Made by a program: the position numbers and the translations under genes. Positions 27,026 through 35,398 of a stretch of 64,000 bases of DNA are shown here, one piece after another. The notes under the pieces were generated by a model, which had not been told where the DNA came from, did no database searches, and worked only from the letters and a program-made list of their open reading frames with translations. Source of the stretch: a marine gamma proteobacterium HTCC2143 (GTDB lineage: Bacteria; Pseudomonadota; Gammaproteobacteria; Pseudomonadales; Dasaniaceae); NCBI GenBank assembly GCA_000169075.1, contig AAVT01000001.1:943201-1007200 (forward strand). Direction: 5' to 3'. Within the stretch, counting starts at the first letter, position 1; every line of letters starts with the position of its first letter.

Positions 27026-27937
27026 ATGTATACCGCGCATTTTAATTTAAAAGAGCAGCCGTTTGGGTTAACGCCTAATACGGCATTCTTTTTGAATGCG
27101 AAAGGCCACCGCGAGGCCTTAAATATGTTGCAGGTTGCCTTATCCAGTGGTGAAGGATTTATCAAAGTTGTTGGCGAAGTCGGTACCGGCAAAACCATGT
27201 TGTGCAGAAAGTTGCTGAATACTCTCGACAATGAGAGTTATTACACGGTCTATATTCCCAATCCATTGCTTAATCCCAATGCCCTGTATCGAGCAATTGC
27301 TGAAGAGTTGGGTATTAAATGTAAGACTCGCGACGGAATTAATGAATATCAAGCAGCCATTAATCAGCAGCTGTTTGAGCTCGTTGCCGAGGGCAAAAAA
27401 GTTGTACTGGTTATCGACGAAGCGCAGGCCATGCCTTCTAAATCATTAGAAGCGCTAAGGCTGATTTCAAACCTTGAAACAGAGACATCTAAACTTGTTC
27501 ATATCGTGTTGTTTGGCCAGCCCGAGCTAGATCGGATGCTCGAGCATAGTAGCTTGCGTCAACTGCGCCAGCGAATTACATTTTCATATGATTTGTCAGC
27601 GCTGGATTATGACGGAACTCGTAATTATATAAATCATCGGTCAGCAACAGCGGGTTCTAATGGTGCTCCGCTATTCAGTGATAATGCGGTTGCGTTAGTG
27701 TTTCGTGCCAGTAAAGGTGTGCCTCGGTTAGTCAATATTCTCTGTCATAAATCATTAATGGTGGCTTATGGTAAAGGTCTTGCGCAAGTTGACAAAAAGC
27801 AGATGATGGCTGCGATACGCGATACACAGGGGTTAGAGGTAAACGGTAGACTAAAAGTGATTGGCTTGTGTCTTTCGTTCGTCGCGGTGACTATTGCGGT
27901 GGCGTTATTACTTGTGCTTCCCGGAGCAAGCGTGTGA
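27026..27937 (+). CDS. mshM: MSHA biogenesis ATPase MshM (ExeA-like AAA protein)
   Basis: The 303-residue protein begins MYTAHFNLKEQPFGLTPNTAFF, the standard ExeA-family start. Walker A GEVGTGKT is at residues 50-57 and Walker B VVLVIDEAQAM near 125-135; sensor and arginine-finger segments (LRQLRQRITFSYDLSAL) follow, then a C-terminal membrane helix (VIGLCLSFVAVTIAVALLLVL). It has no periplasmic peptidoglycan-binding domain. It probably assists secretin assembly. The stop overlaps the mshN start by four bases. Confidence 0.93.
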   Translation: MYTAHFNLKEQPFGLTPNTAFFLNAKGHREALNMLQVALSSGEGFIKVVGEVGTGKTMLCRKLLNTLDNESYYTVYIPNPLLNPNALYRAIAEELGIKCKTRDGINEYQAAINQQLFELVAEGKKVVLVIDEAQAMPSKSLEALRLISNLETETSKLVHIVLFGQPELDRMLEHSSLRQLRQRITFSYDLSALDYDGTRNYINHRSATAGSNGAPLFSDNAVALVFRASKGVPRLVNILCHKSLMVAYGKGLAQVDKKQMMAAIRDTQGLEVNGRLKVIGLCLSFVAVTIAVALLLVLPGASV

Positions 27938-29106
27938 GCATTGTTAACGATATGTTGAACGATCTCGAAAAGCGTCGAGGCGAGCAAGCCAAAAGCGCTG
28001 TTAATATCGATTGGATGGTCGGCGAAAAACAGGCGACGAAAAATAGGTATTTTAAGCCTCTGCTGTGGCTGGCTAGTGGCTTGGTCTTTCTTGCTATCGC
28101 TACCGGGGTTTGGCGCAATATCAATGCGGTCAATACAGAAGCAGTAGAGCACCTGAGTAACGCAGGGAATATCATTAAGGCAGCTGATAGTCCGATGACT
28201 GTGCAGCTCGCTGAAACTAGCGAGTCCAATGAAGAGCGGGCTCTTGCCGAATCAGAAGTTGCTAAGTCTATAGTGGCTAAACCTATAGTGGCTAAACCTA
28301 TAGTAGCTAAACCTACAGTTTCTGAGTCCAGTGCCATTGTTAAAGCGTCGGTTCTGGCAAGTGAAGGTGTCACGTTAACGAATAGGCCGGCGCAAGTCAC
28401 TGCTGATTCAGTTGCGGCCGTTGACGAAAAAATTTCGCAGCCGAACTCGTTGAGGCCAACAGAAAAATCTCGGTCGGTCGCGACCATGACGTCCCAGAAT
28501 AAAGTGGCGAAAATAGTGAGAGCACCCACTCCTCGCTCTTTCGAGCAGCGTGATAGATCTGCGTTCAAAAAAGCAGAGGAATTGATTCGTGATAAACAAT
28601 TAGCCGCCGCGGAACAAGTGCTTGTCAATGAGACAACCTCAAACCCGCAAGCGGTTCGCTCGGGAACTGCACTCTCTTCTTTGTTGATGGCTCAGCGAAG
28701 ATTTGAAGAGGCGCAGGAATTACTGGTGTATCTGCTGAGAGAGAATCCCGATTCCATAGAGCTTATTAAGACTCAGGCACGCTTGTTTTTAGTGACGATT
28801 AAGCCTCGTAAGGCAATGGACTTGTTGATGAAGTTTAGTCCGCCGATGAGCGCTCATTCTGATTATTACGAGCTATTAGGTTTAAGCGCCCGCCAAGAGC
28901 AGCAGTACGAACTATCGGTTCAAGCCTACAAAGGTTTACTGAGATACAACGCTTCTCGGGGCGATTGGTGGGTGGGAATGGCGATTGCTTTGGATATGCA
29001 GGGGGAAATAAAAGCAGCAAGGAGTGCGTATCGTTCAGCGCTAAGGTCGAAGAAAATTGCGCCAACGCTACGCGATTATGCGCAGCAGCGATTGTCGGCG
29101 TTGTAA
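27934..29106 (+). CDS. mshN: MSHA biogenesis protein MshN, TPR protein
   Basis: About 390 residues from GTG 27934, a GTGA overlap with mshM, with GGAG eight bases upstream. The N-terminus SIVNDMLNDLEKRRGE is typical of MshN/GspB-like proteins. A membrane helix (about 42-60) is followed by a low-complexity periplasmic linker carrying four 15-base repeats, then TPR-like helices (LINxNPDSIEL, YYELLGLSARQEQQYELSVQAYKGLL, GDWWVGMAIALDMQG). It is thought to act with MshM at the cell wall or secretin. Confidence 0.9.
   Translation: MSIVNDMLNDLEKRRGEQAKSAVNIDWMVGEKQATKNRYFKPLLWLASGLVFLAIATGVWRNINAVNTEAVEHLSNAGNIIKAADSPMTVQLAETSESNEERALAESEVAKSIVAKPIVAKPIVAKPTVSESSAIVKASVLASEGVTLTNRPAQVTADSVAAVDEKISQPNSLRPTEKSRSVATMTSQNKVAKIVRAPTPRSFEQRDRSAFKKAEELIRDKQLAAAEQVLVNETTSNPQAVRSGTALSSLLMAQRRFEEAQELLVYLLRENPDSIELIKTQARLFLVTIKPRKAMDLLMKFSPPMSAHSDYYELLGLSARQEQQYELSVQAYKGLLRYNASRGDWWVGMAIALDMQGEIKAARSAYRSALRSKKIAPTLRDYAQQRLSAL
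28261..28320 (+). repeat. Four tandem 15-base repeats in mshN
   Basis: Units start at 28261, 28276, 28291 and 28306, consensus GCTAAACCTATAGTG with few changes, encoding Ala-Lys-Pro-(Ile/Thr)-Val pentapeptides. They are in frame, so copy-number change would lengthen or shorten the periplasmic linker without breaking the protein. Confidence 0.9.
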
Positions 29107-29170
29107 CGTAGAAGTACGTTACTTGTTAGTGCTTGCAGTAAAAATATATCGAGACCAAGGGTGAGTTGTA

Positions 29171-30916
29171 GTGGCTAAATCAGGACAAAAAAGATTACGC
29201 TTAGGGGATATGTTGATTCAAAATCAGCTGATCACCGATGAGCAGTTAAGTGCGGCGTTGACGTCACAAAAAGCGACTGGGAAAAAGCTTGGTCGTGCAC
29301 TGATTGACCTTGGTTTAGTCGAAGAAGATACCATGCTTGAGTTGCTGTCTCAGCAATTAGAGGTTCCCTTTATTCAGTTGCGTAATTACGACGTTGACCG
29401 GCAAGCGGCCAAACGATTGTCAGAAACCTATGCCCGTCGATTTCGGGCATTAGTTTTGGCGGAGAACAACGGCACTTTAGTGGTTGGTATGGCAGATCCA
29501 ACCGATATCTATGGATTTGATGAACTATCCAGAATATTACATCACCCCCTATCGCTGGCAGTCGTCAGGGAGTCAGAATTACTTGATCAGTTAGATATGC
29601 TCTATCGCCGGACAAGCGAGATAGCATCGCTCGCCGAAGAGCTAAGTGTTGAGCTGGGTGACCAATCTAGTGATATGGAGTTTCTGGACGTAACAGATTC
29701 AGAAGATGCACCGGTTGTTAAATTGTTGCAGTCCATTTTTGAAGACGCCGTACAGGTAATGGCCTCAGATATTCATATTGAGCCCGATGAAAAAGTACTT
29801 CGAATCCGTCAACGCATTGATGGGGTGTTACAAGAGCAGGTGATGAACGAGAAGAAGATAGCGTCGGCGGTAGTACTAAAGCTCAAGCTGATGTCAGGTC
29901 TAAATATTTCGGAAAAACGCCGGCCTCAAGACGGTCGATTTCGGATTGCGATAAAAAACCGGCCCATTGATGTTCGTATCTCTACGCTGCCCGCTCAGCA
30001 TGGCGAGTCAGTAGTGATGAGGTTATTGGATCAGAGTGGCGGTATCGGAGATCTCTCTGGCGTTGGTATGCCTTTGGCTATGCTGGATAAATTCCGTCGC
30101 CAGATTCATCGGCCATATGGCTTGGTTTTGGTCACCGGTCCAACCGGTAGCGGTAAAACGACAACATTATATGGTGCTTTGCAAGAGCTTAACTCTCCCG
30201 AAAAAAAGATTATCACCGTTGAAGACCCGATCGAGTATACCTTGTCTCGAGTCACTCAGGTCCAGGTTCAAGACAATATCGGCTTTGATTTTGGCACAGT
30301 TTTACGTTCTTCGTTACGACAGGATCCGGACATTCTGTTAGTGGGTGAAATTCGAGATCAAGAGACAGCAGAGATTGCTGTGCGCGCTTCATTGACGGGT
30401 CATTTGGTGTTGTCGACCTTGCACACTAATGACGCGATCACCAGTGCGATGCGGCTGATTGATGTTGGGCTTGAGGGTTACCTAGTTGCCAATTCGCTAC
30501 GCGCGGTTATCGCACAGCGATTGGTGCGGCGTATCTGTGCAAATTGTAAAATTGCTCATGAGCCGAGCGAACAGGAAAATATTTGGTTGCGGTCGATTAA
30601 TGAGAGTTTCAACCTCGACACAACCACGCTGTTTCGCGGTGAAGGGTGTTCGCAGTGTAATAATACCGGTTATCGCGGGCGCATTGGCGTGTTTGAATAC
30701 TTAGAAATAGACGCATCACTGGCGGATGCATTACGGATGGCGGACCCTCTTGTATTCGGTCAAGCAGCTAGACGGCAGAAGGGATTTCGTACACTGAGTG
30801 CCTGTGCTTTAGATTTTGCCAGTGATGGTGTTACCACGATTGAAGAGGTTTTTAGAATTACCGAGCAGTTGGCCGAAGAGCATTTGGAAAGTTTATCGCT
30901 GTCGGAGGGCGCGTAA
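29171..30916 (+). CDS. mshE: MSHA pilus assembly ATPase MshE
   Basis: The 581-residue GspE/PilB-type ATPase starts at GTG 29171. The N-terminal domain begins RLRLGDMLIQNQLITDEQL, the form that binds cyclic di-GMP in MshE of Vibrio. Walker A GPTGSGKTTT is near residue 322, the Asp box ITVEDPIEYTL follows, Walker B is LLVGEIRDQETAEIAVRASLTGH, and a four-Cys zinc motif (CANCKIA and CSQCNNTGYRGR) is near 460-505. It powers pilin polymerisation. All catalytic motifs are intact, although downstream mshG is broken. Confidence 0.95.
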   Translation: MAKSGQKRLRLGDMLIQNQLITDEQLSAALTSQKATGKKLGRALIDLGLVEEDTMLELLSQQLEVPFIQLRNYDVDRQAAKRLSETYARRFRALVLAENNGTLVVGMADPTDIYGFDELSRILHHPLSLAVVRESELLDQLDMLYRRTSEIASLAEELSVELGDQSSDMEFLDVTDSEDAPVVKLLQSIFEDAVQVMASDIHIEPDEKVLRIRQRIDGVLQEQVMNEKKIASAVVLKLKLMSGLNISEKRRPQDGRFRIAIKNRPIDVRISTLPAQHGESVVMRLLDQSGGIGDLSGVGMPLAMLDKFRRQIHRPYGLVLVTGPTGSGKTTTLYGALQELNSPEKKIITVEDPIEYTLSRVTQVQVQDNIGFDFGTVLRSSLRQDPDILLVGEIRDQETAEIAVRASLTGHLVLSTLHTNDAITSAMRLIDVGLEGYLVANSLRAVIAQRLVRRICANCKIAHEPSEQENIWLRSINESFNLDTTTLFRGEGCSQCNNTGYRGRIGVFEYLEIDASLADALRMADPLVFGQAARRQKGFRTLSACALDFASDGVTTIEEVFRITEQLAEEHLESLSLSEGA

Positions 30917-30919
30917 GCG

Positions 30920-32132
30920 ATGGCCAGTTATAGCTACAGTGGACGCGACAAGGGCGGCGCGCTGGTGTCCAGTGTTGTTGACGGTAAGTCGGTAGACCAT
31001 ATTGCTGACTTGCTTATTGACCGTGGTATTACACGATCGCTATTGAGAAGGTCACAGAGCCCGAAACGTTTGAATTCTGTTTTTTTTCAGAAAAAAGATA
31101 TCACTAGAAGAACTCACAATGTTTGCTCGCCAGCTATATAGCCTAATCAAAGCGGGGGTTGTTTTGAATAGGGCCATAAGAGGTTTGGCGGAATCAACCA
31201 ACAATACTCGTTTTCGTAACGTATTAATGGAGGTCGAGGCCAGCTTGAGTTCCGGTGTCAATTTGTCAACATCACTGGCGAAACATGGCGATGTATTCGA
31301 CTCGATGTTTGTTAATATTGTTAGTGTGGGAGAGAATTCTGGCCGATTAGAATCGGCGTTTCATCAACTGTACGCTTATTTAGAGTTGGAGAAAGATACC
31401 CGGAGAAGAATATCTACCGCGACTCGTTACCCGATGTTTGTACTGATCGCGTTAGGTATCGCCATTGTTGTGCTCAATATCTTTGTTATTCCTGTGTTTG
31501 CCGATCTTTTTTCACAGTTTGGTGCAGACCTTCCCTGGGCAACAAAAATTCTCATCGGTACATCCAGTTTTTTTGTTAACCACTGGATGCTGGTGTTTTT
31601 GTTGCTGGCAACTGTTATTTTTGGTATTCGTTATTATGGCAGTACAACGTCGGGTATGTTGCAATGGGATTGGATGAAATTGAGAGTTCCATATATTGGC
31701 TCAATTTTGGAGAGATCCACACTGTCGCGATTCAGTCGCAGTTTTTCGATGATGCTTAAATCTGGAGTGCCATTGATTAAAGCACTTGAATTGTCTTCGA
31801 TGTCGGTAGGCAACAGTTATGTGGCAAAAAATATTGGCGGGATGAGGAACAGCATTCAGCGGGGGGAAAGTCTGCTCCGCAGCGCTGTGCAGAGTAAAAT
31901 GTTTACGCCATTAGTTTTACAAATGCTGCAGGTCGGTGAAGAGACCGGGCGGGTTGACGAAATGTTGGATGAAGTTGCGGAATTTTATGAGCAAGAAGTC
32001 GACTATGATCTAAAAAATCTTGCCAGTTATATAGAACCGGTACTCATCAGCTGTATCGCAGGCGTAGTGATGATTTTGGCATTGGGGATATTCCTGCCGA
32101 TGTGGGACATGATGAGCGTAATGCAGGGCTAA
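30920..32132 (+). pseudogene. mshG: MSHA inner-membrane platform protein MshG, two apparent -1 frameshifts
   Basis: The PilC/GspF-type platform protein is split over three frames. The first frame gives ASYSYSGRDKGGALV to LIDRGIT. The next frame gives IAIEKVTEPETFEF (one base apparently lost near 31032-31035; an ACACCG would restore ITPIAIE). The third gives FFFRKKISLEELTMFARQLYSLIKAGV (a second base lost in or near T7/A6 at 31081-31096). After that the protein is intact through both PilC/GspF repeats to LFLPMWDMM. The reconstructed product is about 405 residues, normal for MshG. Either the platform protein is lost or both sites are sequencing errors at short homopolymers. Confidence 0.85.
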
Positions 32133-32528
32133 ATGTTGAACTTAGTTCACATTTTTTTGGTATTTTTAGGCATATGACCTGCGGGTTTGGAATTTCTGAC
32201 TATACTGGAATGCATGGCTATCGAGACGGTGAGAAAAATTAGCGGTTTTATGCCGGTGCAGGGATGGAATCTGAAAATTTCCTTAAGGTTTAATCCGACA
32301 ATACGAGTTGTCGTTGTGTTATGGGAATTTTTTCAAGGAGAATGGCGGCACGGGTAACTGCCTAGGTAATTGGTAGCAATAGCAAGTGTTTGGTGAGCGG
32401 TGCGCCTTTATGTTGTTCGTGAATGGCGAAGAAGATCCAATCAACAGAAACTTAAATTAAAATCTGGCGGCAGGACAAGGTCAGGTTAACGTACGATAAC
32501 AACTTAACTGTTCTAAATGGGGTGTGTG
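32133..32528. other. Gap between mshG and mshA; mshF and mshB absent
   Basis: About 395 bases at the place where mshF and mshB lie in Vibrio-type loci. I find no prepilin-like start (GFTLIE) and no recognisable coding remnant. It should contain the strong mshA promoter, but I could not identify a convincing one; a GG-N10-GC pair near 32394-32410 matches the sigma-54 consensus poorly. Confidence 0.45.
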
Positions 32529-33020
32529 ATGAAAAAGCAACAATCGGGTTTTACATTAATCGAACTGGTCGCGGTCATTGTACTGCTGGGTATTCTGGCG
32601 GTCACCGCATTGCCACGGTTCATAGATTTACAAACAGACGCCCGCATAGCTACGGTTCAGGGCGTTAGCGCGGCTCTGGAGGGTGCCGGCTCTCAGGTTT
32701 ACGCCAAGGCAATTATTGGTAGCGTTGATAATTTAGCGGGAGGTAATGCCAATGCAAAGGTTGTTATAAACGGTGTCGATACACTGACCGCTTATGGCTA
32801 CCCTACATTTGACGCAATGGAATCTTTGGTGCAACTTGATGCTGAGTTTGTCAAGGCCGAGACGGACCCTGCAGTTGTTTTTGGTTATGACCGTTTGGGT
32901 ACTGGCGCAATTGTAGCCGGTGGTTGTTACGCCCAATATACTGAAGCTACAACCACCGGGTCAGGTGCCACGGCAGTCTTGATTGCGCCGATTGTCACCG
33001 TTGTAACTACGGGCTGCTAG
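32529..33020 (+). CDS. mshA: MSHA major pilin MshA
   Basis: A 163-residue type IV prepilin read from ATG 32529 with GGGG just upstream; a GTG-type start four codons earlier is less likely. The leader MKKQQSG is cut before FTLIELVAVIVLLGILAVTALPRF, with Glu5 of the mature protein. The C-terminal half has Cys pairs (GGCYAQY and TTGC at the end) that could form the pilin disulfide loop. It is the filament subunit. Confidence 0.92.
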   Translation: MKKQQSGFTLIELVAVIVLLGILAVTALPRFIDLQTDARIATVQGVSAALEGAGSQVYAKAIIGSVDNLAGGNANAKVVINGVDTLTAYGYPTFDAMESLVQLDAEFVKAETDPAVVFGYDRLGTGAIVAGGCYAQYTEATTTGSGATAVLIAPIVTVVTTGC

Positions 33021-33058
33021 CTTCAGCTCTAGTGAGTCATAACAAGAACGGCAACACT

Positions 33059-33088
33059 AAAACCCCGATGATTCGTCATCGGGGTTTT
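33059..33088 (+). terminator. Perfect 13-bp hairpin with TTCG loop at the start of mshC (attenuator/terminator)
   Basis: Arms 33059-33071 and 33076-33088 are exact inverse complements, starting AAAACCCC and ending GGGGTTTT, with the very stable loop TTCG. It lies about 40 bases after the mshA stop, and the ATG at 33068 that could start mshC sits in the left arm. The following U tract is short (TTTTAC), so termination would be partial. Confidence 0.7.
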
Positions 33089-33520
33089 ACGTTAGTAGAG
33101 ATGATCGCAGTGATTATTCTGCTGTCTATCCTCACCGTCTCAATTATCCCCCGTTTTACCAGTCGCGACGGATTTGCTGAATATGCGGTCCGTGATCAAT
33201 TGATGTCGGCGTTTCGGCTGTCGCAACAGCGTGCTATGTACGATGGCAGTGGTAACTGTTACCGGCTTAATATTGATGCCACGGGATTTGGCTCGCAGCG
33301 GCAAGGTGTTTATTTTGGTCCGGTTGGCGAAATCGAGTTTAGTGGTGACTATGGCGGCATTGCCATAAGCCCCGCTGCCGCCATTTATTTTGATGGTTTA
33401 GGCAACACCTTTAGCGGTGACTGTGGTGGTACACCACTGACCGACATGACAACTTTAACCATCCTACCTTCCGGGATACAGCTTGGCATTTATTCGGTTG
33501 GTTACGTCAAGGCGCTTTAA
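33068..33520 (+). CDS. mshC: MSHA minor prepilin MshC
   Basis: From ATG 33068 about 150 residues: leader MIRHRG, then GFTLVEMIAVIILLSILTVSIIPRF, the type III prepilin signal, and a globular domain with two Cys. GTG 33032 in the same frame would give a longer 18-residue leader; neither start has a clear ribosome-binding site, and the ATG is inside a hairpin. Minor pilins MshC, D, O and P prime assembly at the tip. Confidence 0.82.
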   Translation: MIRHRGFTLVEMIAVIILLSILTVSIIPRFTSRDGFAEYAVRDQLMSAFRLSQQRAMYDGSGNCYRLNIDATGFGSQRQGVYFGPVGEIEFSGDYGGIAISPAAAIYFDGLGNTFSGDCGGTPLTDMTTLTILPSGIQLGIYSVGYVKAL

Positions 33521-33521
33521 A

Positions 33522-34061
33522 ATGGTGTTACAGGCACCGACAAAAAACAGTGGTTTTACGCTGATTGAATTGATTGTGGGTATTGTCATCATGGCGATTG
33601 CACTGACTTTCATGACCAATGTTTTCTTTTCTAATCCGGGTCGCAGCGTTGAGCCGATGATGCAAATCAGGGCCATCGAATTTGGACAGGCTTTGATGGA
33701 CGAGATTCTATCGAAAAAATTTGATGATACAACGCCCATGGGCGGTGTTCCCGCATGTGTCGCCTGTACGGCCAGTGGAAACTTTGGCAGTGAGGCGGAG
33801 TCTCGAAGTAGCTATGACGATGTCGACGACTACCACGACAGTTGTGGTGCGCCGGTTCCGCTGACCGATGGGCTGGGTGTTGGCGTGAGTAATTTTATGG
33901 GTTACACCATGGAGGTTTGTGTGAGTTACGATGGTAACTATGACGGTGTAGCGGACAATAATATTAATGCTAAGTTGATCACGATAAAGCTCTATTTGCC
34001 CTCAGGCGCGGGTATTGGCGCTGCGCCGGTAACATTGAGTAGCTACCGGGGAAACTTCTAA
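33522..34061 (+). CDS. mshD: MSHA minor prepilin MshD
   Basis: A 179-residue protein from ATG 33522, one base after the mshC stop. Prepilin signal NSGFTLIELIVGIVIMAIALTFMTNVFF, then the MshD-typical PMMQIRAIEFGQALMDEILSKKFDD segment and a Cys-rich stretch (PACVAC). The stop overlaps the mshO start. Confidence 0.9.
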   Translation: MVLQAPTKNSGFTLIELIVGIVIMAIALTFMTNVFFSNPGRSVEPMMQIRAIEFGQALMDEILSKKFDDTTPMGGVPACVACTASGNFGSEAESRSSYDDVDDYHDSCGAPVPLTDGLGVGVSNFMGYTMEVCVSYDGNYDGVADNNINAKLITIKLYLPSGAGIGAAPVTLSSYRGNF

Positions 34062-34908
34062 TGGTCTTGGTGGCGAGTAAACAGCGGGGCTTTACTCTAG
34101 TTGAGTTGGTTACGGTGATTGTGCTGTTGGGTATTGTTGCACTTGCGAGCACCCAGTTTATTGGCCAGGGGATGAATATTTTTGTCGACACCTCTCGTCG
34201 TGATAGTCTGCAACAAGAAGGTCGTTTTGTTGTCGAGCGAATCACCCGTGAGGTGCGCAACGCCCTGCCTGGCAGCGTAAGGACGTCGGGTGATTGCTTG
34301 GAGTTCATTCCTGTCGTTGCAGGCTCCGGCCATATTGACACAATAAGTGGTGGCAGTATTGCCAGTTTTCGCGCGGCGAACTTTAGTTTCCCAAATTGTG
34401 CCAGTGGTTCAAATTGCGATTTTTCTGGGCAAGGTTATCGAGTTGCTGTTTACACCGTTGACAGCGCCAGTGTTTATCCCCTGGCGCCGCCTCAAATTGC
34501 AGACCTTGACAGTATAGCGCGGTGCTAGCGTAGAGTCGTACACTGGACGCCGCTGCCCCCGGGCATCTATTTGCCAGGGAGTCTCCACAACGGCGTTTTT
34601 ATCTCATAAAAGATAGGGTTAGTTTTTGCGCGGTTGATGGAGCATTAACGCGTCATTCGTCTTATACCTCAGCGGGAAGTCTGCAGCCGTCGCCGCCTAC
34701 TGGAGGTAATGCCAGTCTACTGTCAGAATCTATTCGAGTTATTGATAGCGGTGTTTCTCCGGCGGTAGCAATTACCGTCTTCGATTTCACTGCAGGTACA
34801 CTTCAGCGCGCCGGTGCGGTTCATATGAATTTACATTTCTTAAATGCGAAAGCGTCAGATGAATGGGTTCGCTTTAGTCAGGAAGTTTTGATGAGGCATG
34901 CGCCGTGA
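34061..34908 (+). pseudogene. mshO: MSHA minor prepilin MshO, frameshifted and interrupted
   Basis: The first frame encodes QRGFTLVELVTVIVLLGIVALASTQF and the MshO body (EGRFVVERITREVRNALPGS) and stops at 34526-34528. A different frame from about 34534 to the stop at 34906-34908 continues the family: GHLFARESPQRRFYLIKDRVSFC, then LLSESIRVIDSGVSPAV, and ASDEWVRFSQEVLMRHAP. Joining them needs a frame change near 34517-34526 and also removal of a TAG at 34531-34533 in the second frame. At least two changes are therefore required, which favours genuine decay. Confidence 0.82.
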
Positions 34909-34960
34909 TGTGGATTGGGTGCGCAGTCATAGCTTGTGATCCCACAAGCGGCATACACGG

Positions 34961-35395
34961 ATGTCAAGTAAAGTGATGATTGCCAGTGGCAAACAGCAGG
35001 GTTTCTCCATAGTTTTCGCTATCTTTGTTTTGGTTGTGCTTAGTCTATTAGCTACTGCTATGTTCAACATTATGGCGGCGGGTTCTGATACAGTCGCCAG
35101 GCAAGTATTGTCGGCGCGGGCGTTATTTGCAGCTGAGAGTGGTGCTCAGCGTCAACTCAATGCCATTTTTCCTCCCGGTGCTAGCGCCTCAGTTACAGCA
35201 AGCTGTGCTGGGTCGGCCGGCTCTCCCAGAACTAACACATTCGTCATGGGAGGATTAATTGGCTGTAGCGATGTAATTGTCGTTTGTGATTATGTTTTGA
35301 TCGATGCGGTCAACTATTTTTCTCTAACTAGCACCGGGCGTTGTGGGCCCGCTGATGATAGCGCGGTCCGGGCTATCGAAGTGCGGGCAAAATAG
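34961..35395 (+). CDS. mshP: MSHA biogenesis protein MshP
   Basis: A 144-residue prepilin-like protein: KQQGFSIVFAIFVLVVLSLLATAMFN, PilX/MshP-type, then VLSARALFAAESGAQRQLNAIFPP and several Cys. It is the last pilus gene; the large tip adhesin-like MshQ gene that usually follows is absent, and the next gene (ntrC) is convergent and starts its stop codon four bases later. Confidence 0.85.
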   Translation: MSSKVMIASGKQQGFSIVFAIFVLVVLSLLATAMFNIMAAGSDTVARQVLSARALFAAESGAQRQLNAIFPPGASASVTASCAGSAGSPRTNTFVMGGLIGCSDVIVVCDYVLIDAVNYFSLTSTGRCGPADDSAVRAIEVRAK

Positions 35396-35398
35396 CAG

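Noticed and set aside
32390..32412. GG-N10-GC pair upstream of mshA as a sigma-54 promoter
   Set aside because: Only the spacing fits; the TTGC and CACG parts of the consensus are not matched, and similar pairs occur by chance.
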